A stretch of 12,020 nucleotides of DNA. Origin: Planctomycetota bacterium. GTDB lineage: Bacteria > Planctomycetota > Planctomycetia > Pirellulales > Pirellulaceae. Below are positions 7,301 through 12,020 of this stretch, in pieces. The notes beneath the pieces were generated by a model. The model was not told the origin of the DNA. It made no database searches and saw only the letters and a list, made by a program, of their open reading frames with translations. The position numbers and the translations under genes are program-made. Numbering within the stretch: position 1 is the first letter of the stretch; each line of letters opens with the position of its first letter. The DNA lies in the NCBI GenBank assembly GCA_029259935.1, contig JAJDEH010000251.1:1-12020 (forward strand), in the 5' to 3' direction.

Positions 7301-7954
7301 CTTCGAATGTTCATGATGCAGGTCGAGCTTGCTCGAACGCCGACCGAGGTCATCAAGTTGATTGTTGAACAAATGATCGAATACGACCCTCGGCTGGCCG
7401 CGCGGTGTCTGGCCAAGCTGAGCAACGACGCACCCAGCGCCAACGAACTGTGCCAGCACTTTATTAAAAGCCAGACGGAGACGGTCTACGATTCGGATGC
7501 CGGTGCAAGCGCGACCCAAATGGCCATCGACGCTCTGGTGGATTATGGACGCCAGCCTGCCTGGCAAGCGCTGTACGACGTTGCCCGGGCGATCAGTGGA
7601 GAAGTTACCACCCGCTGCCAGGCGATCGAAGCATTGACCAGTATCTTGGCCAGATATCGGTCCCAGAGAATCGAAGCCACCATCCTGGGTGAACTGAGCA
7701 GTCTCTTGAAGGAAGCTTTTGAGGATGAGGAGTGTCCGCCCGAAGTGATTTGTACGGCGATTCGGCAAGTTGGCCAGGCGGGCTGCCGCGATCTTACCGC
7801 CTACGTCTGCAAATACTTGGAAAGCAATGACAAGAACTTGGCCCAAGCGGCCCGCGAAACATGTGAGCAGCTTGAGGTCTCACTCCCGTCAGAACAGTTT
7901 TGGATTCGACCCTCTAGCAGCCGCCGCAGAAGCAAGAGCAAGCGGACGGAGTAA
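4355..7954 (+). CDS. Kinase-like / degenerate NACHT-like STAND / HEAT-like fusion protein
   Basis: A protein of 1,199 residues, likely cytosolic (no signal or membrane segment seen). Residues about 47-140 look like a kinase N-lobe: Lys82 in LKIAKIGP, helix-C Glu92 in NEIEGWEV, hinge-like YEGVIYDHV. Residues 140-360 are a long insert with a small beta-rich unit near 254-315. The catalytic loop HGDLHGGN (Asp369, Asn374) and metal-site IDYG (Asp386) are intact, as in aminoglycoside-phosphotransferase-like kinases. Residues about 637-960 follow the NACHT order: P-loop position VILEGVFHEGRSAI (642-654), Walker B position HLTINACEPI (720-729), sensor strand PICVLQTQ, IATLDPIQEDVGKSYIQRYF (770-789), and a winged-helix end (VQFRRPILAHYFAG). 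P-loop and Walker B lack the key residues. Residues about 980-1175 are HEAT-like helices; the tail is Arg/Ser/Lys-rich. By analogy with STAND immunity proteins: kinase effector, NACHT switch, HEAT sensor. The effector may match a conflict-system kinase-like domain such as TCAD9; this is unverified. Confidence 0.8.
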   Translation: MRTVFSDSAERDLDHTQKERIRRVLRRMRRFSARGKVEPTWDHKQPAVEVLVKRVLMDGNTECIVLEIEFSQGDEPRLKIAKIGPQDQIKNEIEGWEVIKSPNVFFAPIQGATSAVIDPGKRAGRYEGVIYDHVCEFTGRRKEKLETLSDRVRRAIQDGGEHLDIAVKTIEKTLDGITSKLYSYHKDTSEKIALFSSEKDRLGPDAVVEINGFDLANGLLRWDDESPVEAHEVMPEELVSISLGDEAEGAPSVGSIIELKPVTLDFWSNRLFARGPGQAYVQLDCDQTKMEELKAQSREEQEFVLRGRLKQLRIPSFRERFLQAVPGIIKGDGWFQLDGISVPDPFRFLERFLLRRVRSRRVFSKAHGDLHGGNILCVGDDACVIDYGCTTNDAPIFADFARLEGSLVRSLLADKLTWAQHVRMQRFLVVATLAGAVEVQQNLRHQLATESLSAANAFDICCAIRQHAHRVYPRDYQSPEFRSRFLGAYLEQLFLFAHQSFKWPDMDNHKWACMTAMAGVVATALDDAHLVWTDADCKADGAIIASQLEYNPVGSVGLQSRLVRGSDKLNEQGYECEDMEQALDDAREALARAEFRGAADDRINLKDEHDTFMQRTARLNGDPVSESRDVFEIMADNPRVILEGVFHEGRSAISREWRYRLACQLQNGQVQSLPQRIPCVISAADLDDRLARMEPDARQEFPRVIDDQLDHYVMSTGAVHLTINACEPIGNEASQRIVRFLESIQGHFPRTPICVLQTQAQDRLKLDYPIATLDPIQEDVGKSYIQRYFGKHASKCGLTQLQADSLANRLIATMFPEGPVEKEDSALWQLLRGHPFYLHLSSRHTMKYGDPPNRAGDMLEPYAMSKLFWTDSHDHQKDLDCYHARKDLLGELAMRCIHRDGHRLPNGELQSLLNGDDDKKRVYAEIVSRSSLLQIEPDYVQFRRPILAHYFAGCRNSSLSDQDIRDSFTEAAAGSRSKIPELLRMFMMQVELARTPTEVIKLIVEQMIEYDPRLAARCLAKLSNDAPSANELCQHFIKSQTETVYDSDAGASATQMAIDALVDYGRQPAWQALYDVARAISGEVTTRCQAIEALTSILARYRSQRIEATILGELSSLLKEAFEDEECPPEVICTAIRQVGQAGCRDLTAYVCKYLESNDKNLAQAARETCEQLEVSLPSEQFWIRPSSSRRRSKSKRTE

Positions 7955-7970
7955 GTAGCCGGTTCCGTCA

Positions 7971-8561
7971 TTAATCTTCACCCGTCAGAAATTTCTTGGC
8001 TTCGTCCGCCAGCGAGTCCATCGTCTTTTTGTTCAGATCTCCCGGTTTGAAACTATGGCGCGCTTTGATCTGCTTTCGATCCATGAAAAAAACGATCAAG
8101 TCGCTGCCGTTCGCGCCGTCGGCCAGTTTGAATTTGCGGCTGGTAGATGTTCTTGGCACGGCGACGTAACACTTTGAAAGCAAGTTGGCTTTGGCTTGCG
8201 CCGCCACGCTTTCTTTGTCGGGGTCGTCGAACAAGATCAGAAACATGCGTTGCTTTGAATCTTTCGTGAGCGTTTTCTCAACGGCGGCGGCCAGGTCGAA
8301 AGCTTCTTTGCCGGCGCTTCGCGACCAAATTTCCACGCCTCGCGTGCGGCTGTTGCTGATCATGACCGAGGGGCAGCCGCATCCGGAATCTTTCGCCCCG
8401 GCCACGAAGTCGACGACATGAAAAGGCATGGTGTCGCCAACCTGAAAGCCATATTGCTGCTTGATAGCAATGGGCTGGTTCGCTTGCAGCAGCCCGCCAA
8501 GAGGGCCGGCATCAAAGGTTACTTGGACGATGAGCGTTTTGATGGTGGTAGTCGCGGGCAC
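7971..8561 (-). CDS. Thioredoxin-like domain; separate GTG-started gene or the C-terminal part of the upstream protein
   Basis: If translated alone from the GTG at 8561 the product has 196 residues. The first part (VQVTFDAGPLGGLLQANQP) reads as the end of an Ig-like domain rather than a start. From about residue 37 it resembles a planctomycete thioredoxin-like domain (VGDTMPFHVVDFVAG, GCGCPSVMIS, then RMFLILFDDPDKESVAAQAK, and DLIVFFMDRKQIKARHSF). The usual CxxC is replaced by CGCP, so redox activity is doubtful. No ribosome site stands before the GTG. The frame is identical with the upstream gene and is open back to its TGA, with nine codons between (GTFCTASVR), so this is probably part of a 619-residue protein whose frame is interrupted or recoded. 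The gene converges with the kinase-NACHT gene, 16 bases apart, with no clear terminator. Confidence 0.6.
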   Translation of the reverse strand: MPATTTIKTLIVQVTFDAGPLGGLLQANQPIAIKQQYGFQVGDTMPFHVVDFVAGAKDSGCGCPSVMISNSRTRGVEIWSRSAGKEAFDLAAAVEKTLTKDSKQRMFLILFDDPDKESVAAQAKANLLSKCYVAVPRTSTSRKFKLADGANGSDLIVFFMDRKQIKARHSFKPGDLNKKTMDSLADEAKKFLTGED

Positions 8562-8591
8562 TCGGACCGAGGCCGTGCAAAACGTGCCTCA
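8558..8591 (-). other. In-frame TGA with downstream hairpin (possible recoding site or nonsense mutation)
   Basis: On the minus strand TGA (8591-8589) joins two stretches of the same frame: SGFA before it and GTFCTASVR after it. Ten bases after the TGA lies a hairpin (8578-8558): GCAC pairs with GUGC, a four-base bulge follows, then UCG pairs with CGA around a GUC loop. An alternative apical stem is CUC/GAG around GGUCC. Bacterial SECIS elements are hairpins directly after UGA with a GU in the apical loop, so the resemblance is real but loose. GC-rich coding DNA makes such hairpins by chance. Confidence 0.4.
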
Positions 8592-9830
8592 GGCGAAACC
8601 CGATCGCGCGGCTGCAACTTGGCCGGCTGGCTGCCGAAGCTCGACAAGCGCCGAACATCCGCCGGCCTGCCAGGATTGAAGTTCGCCATGCGTGCAACTG
8701 TTCAGAGAAAGGCCGGTGGCCGAGTAGAGTCGTGGAGCGGCCGAAACCGACTCGCCCGGCCGATAGGCTGCATGGCGATGTTTGATTCCCACATGTAACT
8801 TCAAGCCGGTTAGCGGCTGGATCTCACAGCGCTGGTTCTGTTCGACCTCAATCCAACCGTTGTCTCCGCCACGGTCGCCGAACGTGAAATTCCATGTTGA
8901 TTCACGGTTGAGATCTTTCGTATCGCCATTCGTCGTGGTGTCATCAAAAGTCACCGCAAGATTCGCCACGCGATAGCGGCCCACGGGGACCTCCACCGCG
9001 CCATCCTGCTTGCTAATCGCAACGGCGGTCTGATCCTGGCCGACCAACAGCGCGCGATAGTCTCTCGCGCCGTTCCCGTTTTGATCCACCAATTGAAAAG
9101 CGACCGTGCCCGTCCCGGTCAATTTGCTTAACGAAAACTGCTGGCCATTCGTGTCACCGACCAATGAGAAACGTCGCCCGGCCACTCGCACGACGGGACG
9201 ACTGGGAAACTGTTCCTGAAAACGGTCCCAATTGCCGTCGCCATCCAAGTCGATCCACAGCCGGTCGTCCGTGTCGCCAAAGCGGCCGTTGACATTGACG
9301 TCGACCATGCGAGATGCAACCTGCTTGCCGTCCAGTTCAAGCGGCCCTTCAAGATAGCCCGCCGTTGCCATGCTGACCGTCTTCCCCGATCGATGCAGCC
9401 GAATCGTGACCGTTCGCGCGACGTGCCGCGCAGGCTCGGGCAATGGCATCGTTCGCTCATAAGGCAAGGAAACCTGCCACTTAGGCCCTGGGCCGTCGAT
9501 GAAGTCTTTTTCGTCCAGCTTCCGATCGCGGTTCGCGTCGACGTACAGTTTCGGCGGGCCTTCGCCGGTCACCACCAGCATCGCGACCCGAACAGAATCC
9601 AGGCTGCCATACCGCACCTGCGTGAAACGAGCTTCGGCAGCCTTCACTTCGACAGACACCTCTACATCAGGCGGCTGGTTGTCATTCAACCGATAACCAC
9701 GAGCGAGCGGAGAGCCAAAGGGGCTCGGGTGGTCAGGGACAACGTAAGACCATGGCTGTTCGGCGAGCAGGGCCCGCGCGTTGCACGCCGCGCAAACAAG
9801 AGTGATCGTCAAGAAAATTCGAAGATACAT
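8589..9830 (-). CDS. Secreted protein with EF-hand-like loops and Ig-like C-terminus, ending at an in-frame TGA
   Basis: From the ATG at 9830 the frame gives 413 residues before the TGA. A signal peptide covers about residues 1-23 (YLRIFLTITLVCAACNARAL). Three calcium-loop-like motifs follow: DANRDRKLDEKD (98-109, a full EF-hand pattern), DLDGDGNWD (194-202) and DQNGNGARD (249-257), in a protein rich in beta strands. The end is Cys-bearing (C379 in LNSCT, C392 in GGCS) and runs towards the TGA. ATG 9830 is chosen over ATG 9857 because AGGAG stands eight bases before it and the signal peptide then begins at once. Its start lies five bases after the upstream stop, so it belongs to the same operon. 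The role is unknown; cell-envelope or calcium-dependent binding is plausible. If the TGA is read through, the product continues 205 residues into a thioredoxin-like domain. Confidence 0.8.
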   Translation of the reverse strand: MYLRIFLTITLVCAACNARALLAEQPWSYVVPDHPSPFGSPLARGYRLNDNQPPDVEVSVEVKAAEARFTQVRYGSLDSVRVAMLVVTGEGPPKLYVDANRDRKLDEKDFIDGPGPKWQVSLPYERTMPLPEPARHVARTVTIRLHRSGKTVSMATAGYLEGPLELDGKQVASRMVDVNVNGRFGDTDDRLWIDLDGDGNWDRFQEQFPSRPVVRVAGRRFSLVGDTNGQQFSLSKLTGTGTVAFQLVDQNGNGARDYRALLVGQDQTAVAISKQDGAVEVPVGRYRVANLAVTFDDTTTNGDTKDLNRESTWNFTFGDRGGDNGWIEVEQNQRCEIQPLTGLKLHVGIKHRHAAYRPGESVSAAPRLYSATGLSLNSCTHGELQSWQAGGCSALVELRQPAGQVAAARSGFA

Positions 9831-9835
9831 GCCGA

Positions 9836-12020
9836 TTACTCCTGGTCCGGGAACCATAACGCGGACTTGCCGGCCAAACTTTGCACGAATTGTTCCGACG
9901 ATGACGTCAGCGTTTCGATCGTTTTCGTCAATGCTCCTTGACCGAGCCTTCCCGTCGGGCCGTCAAGTTGCCGTCGGATTTCCTGTTCAAACAACTTTTT
10001 CGCCATCTCGGGATCAATGATCGACCAGGCCATCAACCAATCGTCGCGATCAAGCGATGCGTAGCCACCTTCGCCGAGCAGATCCGGTCGCTGGCGGATC
10101 GGTTCCAGCAGCCAGCGCGCGGTGTCGCGATCGACAACGGCCAAAATCATTGCCATGTGGATGACGGACCTGAGGCGGCTGAGTTCGGAACGCGCCCGCA
10201 TGTCGGTGCGCCGGCAGGCCAACACGCGCGCAACTACGCTAGGCATGTTGTCGTAACCGACCTGCCGTGCCAACACGGCGGCGTGGGCGGCGACCGGTGC
10301 CTCCCAGCCGAAGTTCACCCACGAATCGAAGCCCTTTGGGAACTCCAGGCAAATTGCCAAGCTCTCGTCAATCAAACGAAACGCGTCCCGGGGCCGATCG
10401 CGATAGACCGCCTGGGCCAGCCAGCCCAAGCCTTCCGCGCGATTTCGCTCGGCATGGGTCCCTGGCAGATCGCGCAATAGTTCCTCGGCCTTGGCCAGAT
10501 CTACCGGGGCAATCCCGTACGCGATTCTCAGCGACACATTGGGGTGGGTTCCTTTCGCCAGTTCCAGCGCGCGGTCGCGGTCGCGCGGGCTAATCGCGAC
10601 CGCGACATTCCCCATGTGCCGCAGGATCGCTCGCGAATCTTGCAGCGGCTTGATCAGCGCGAAAGCCCGGTCCGGATCTAGCGGCGCGATTTGCTCGGCC
10701 GTGAACCCGCGGACAAACGCCCCGCGGCCCGTGCCAGCCAAACCACTCGCGGCCTTGAACGCTTCGTCCAGCAATCGATGGCCCGCCTCAAATTCTCCCA
10801 GTTCGACGAGCAGACGTCCGGTCTGGGCCAGACAGTAGACTTGATTGGGCGGCTCGACCTGACGAGCGCGAAACACCAGATCCTCCGCCAGCCGCGATGC
10901 CGCCTCGGGGTTCTTCTTGACGAGACGGCTGGCAATTTGATGCACGCGATCAAAATATCTCGACCCTTCCGCCCGCGCGATGAAGGCCAGCGCTTCGTCG
11001 GGATCGTCATCAATCAGCGACTCGGCAATCGTCAGCAACACGTCGGCTCGCCGCGGATTCGCGGACTTCTCCAGCCACTCGAGGGCCCGGTCGGGATCGA
11101 TGCGAGCCATATAACGGAGGATCAAAAAGTTGATCTCGCCACGTTGTCCGGCAGGTACTTGATGCAAACGCTCGAGCATCCAGCGGGCCAGTTCTTTTCT
11201 TTCCTTGGCCGACATTGGCGTTCCGCGGTCGGGAGCCGAGTCGACAGTTCCGGTCAAGCGGATGACCAGATCGTGCGTACCCGTTGTGGTCCGCGCGCCG
11301 GCAAGACGAAACCCTGGCGTTTGGACAAAGACCGCCACGGGTCCTTCGCGAAAACCGGATAGACGAAAGCGGCCTTCCGCGTCGGATCTGGTTTGCAGAC
11401 GGGTTCGCGCGTCACCCGAATTGAAGACCAAGGCATCGGGAATCACGTTGTCCTCGCCATCGACCACTTGACCGGCAACGATGCCTTGCGTGCTGGTCAG
11501 GGTGATCTTGCCGAGATCGTGAGTTTGGCCCGCCTCGCCTCGAATGGAAACGGTTTGGCGCACCTCCGTCCCATCCGCCGAGATTTTTAGCCGATAGCGG
11601 TCTCCCGGCCACAGCGGCCCACTGGTGAACCGCCCCTTGGAATCCGTGTGGTAGTTCGCCAAGTTCATTCCCACGCCCCCGCCGGGATGTCGACGGCTGG
11701 CGTAAAAACTATTCCACTGGAGTGCGATTTGGGCATCCCGCACGGCGGTTCCTCGGCTGTCGATCACTACTCCCGACAGTCGAAAGGCAAACTTCGGCGA
11801 GACCACAACGCGGACGGGCTGCTTGACTTTTCCAACGTCGACAACGAGCGCGCCATCGCTGGTACGGTCACCCGCTCGGGCGCGAATGGGCAGCGTATCC
11901 AACGGGTCGACACTCTTCAAGGTGTAGCGGCCCTGCTCGTCCGCCCGCAACATTTGAGTTCCGCCGGATTCAAACGGTGCAACAATGCGGATCTCGGCCT
12001 GGGGGACGGCGTCGCCTTTC
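9836..12020 (-). CDS. Carboxypeptidase-regulatory-like domains plus TPR-like solenoid (5' end outside window)
   Basis: The frame is open to the window edge; the 22 codons before the Met at 11953 (such as AEIRIVAPFESGGTQ) belong to the same domain, so the true start lies outside. Numbering from that Met, the end of one carboxypeptidase-regulatory-like (transthyretin-type) domain covers 1-52, with further copies at about 57-135 (LSGVVIDSRGTAVRDAQIAL, TDSKGRFTSGPL) and 157-235 (VAGQVVDGEDNVIPDALVF, SDAEGRFRLSG). Residues about 247-690 are helical, with TPR-like pairs spaced along it (DPDRALEWLEK, DPDEALAFIARAE, NPEAASRLAEDL, DPDRAFALIKPLQD, DRDRALELAKG, RPRDAFRLIDESL). Such layouts occur in planctomycete envelope proteins, sometimes behind an M56/BlaR1-type membrane peptidase; whether one lies upstream cannot be seen. 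It leads the operon with the EF-hand-like gene. No catalytic motif is visible. Confidence 0.85.
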   Translation of the reverse strand, partial: KGDAVPQAEIRIVAPFESGGTQMLRADEQGRYTLKSVDPLDTLPIRARAGDRTSDGALVVDVGKVKQPVRVVVSPKFAFRLSGVVIDSRGTAVRDAQIALQWNSFYASRRHPGGGVGMNLANYHTDSKGRFTSGPLWPGDRYRLKISADGTEVRQTVSIRGEAGQTHDLGKITLTSTQGIVAGQVVDGEDNVIPDALVFNSGDARTRLQTRSDAEGRFRLSGFREGPVAVFVQTPGFRLAGARTTTGTHDLVIRLTGTVDSAPDRGTPMSAKERKELARWMLERLHQVPAGQRGEINFLILRYMARIDPDRALEWLEKSANPRRADVLLTIAESLIDDDPDEALAFIARAEGSRYFDRVHQIASRLVKKNPEAASRLAEDLVFRARQVEPPNQVYCLAQTGRLLVELGEFEAGHRLLDEAFKAASGLAGTGRGAFVRGFTAEQIAPLDPDRAFALIKPLQDSRAILRHMGNVAVAISPRDRDRALELAKGTHPNVSLRIAYGIAPVDLAKAEELLRDLPGTHAERNRAEGLGWLAQAVYRDRPRDAFRLIDESLAICLEFPKGFDSWVNFGWEAPVAAHAAVLARQVGYDNMPSVVARVLACRRTDMRARSELSRLRSVIHMAMILAVVDRDTARWLLEPIRQRPDLLGEGGYASLDRDDWLMAWSIIDPEMAKKLFEQEIRRQLDGPTGRLGQGALTKTIETLTSSSEQFVQSLAGKSALWFPDQE
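9839..9843 (-). promoter_or_regulatory. Ribosome binding site of the EF-hand-like protein
   Basis: AGGAG lies eight bases before the ATG at 9830 and overlaps the last codons of the upstream gene (stop TAA at 9838-9836). Translation of the two genes is therefore probably coupled. Confidence 0.65.

Noticed and set aside
9830..9857. Start at 9857 for the EF-hand-like protein
   Set aside because: It overlaps the upstream gene, lacks a ribosome site and would put nine residues before an ideal signal peptide; 9830 has AGGAG at eight bases.

Overview
The window looks like chromosomal DNA of a planctomycete, probably a Pirellulales-type bacterium. This is an inference from protein style: carboxypeptidase-regulatory-like beta-sandwich domains, secreted proteins with EF-hand-like calcium loops, a secreted beta-propeller family I associate with this phylum, and moderately high GC content. 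No rRNA, tRNA, CRISPR array, insertion sequence or recognisable transposase was seen.

Layout. Bases 1-1500 (+) hold most of an amidase-signature hydrolase, cut at its 5' end by the window edge. Facing it, 12 bases away, is a secreted two-domain protein on the minus strand (1513-3054, GTG start with a strong GGAGG). A 220-base divergent spacer leads to a small plus-strand protein with a TfoX C-terminal domain (3275-3730). Bases 3731-4354 are a poor, AT-richer spacer. It holds traces of decayed minus-strand coding sequence, a repeated GATTTTCCT word, a promoter-like sequence, a hairpin and a chain of overlapping palindromes.

The centrepiece is 4355-7954 (+), a protein of about 1,199 residues. 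It appears to join a kinase/aminoglycoside-phosphotransferase-like domain, a NACHT-like STAND module and a HEAT-like helical tail. The kinase motifs are intact (HGDLHGGN, IDYG). The NACHT P-loop and Walker B positions are degenerate. The order effector, switch, sensor is that of bacterial STAND immunity or signalling proteins, so this is the best candidate for an undescribed defence or signalling system.

Bases 7971-12020 (-) form one transcription unit read from the right edge. First comes a long protein with carboxypeptidase-regulatory-like domains and a TPR-like solenoid (truncated at the window edge). Five bases after its stop comes a secreted protein with EF-hand-like loops. That frame stops at a single TGA (8589-8591) and continues in the same frame into a thioredoxin-like domain. 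The TGA sits where a cysteine would be natural, and a hairpin follows it. Nonsense mutation, sequencing error and selenocysteine recoding are all possible explanations.
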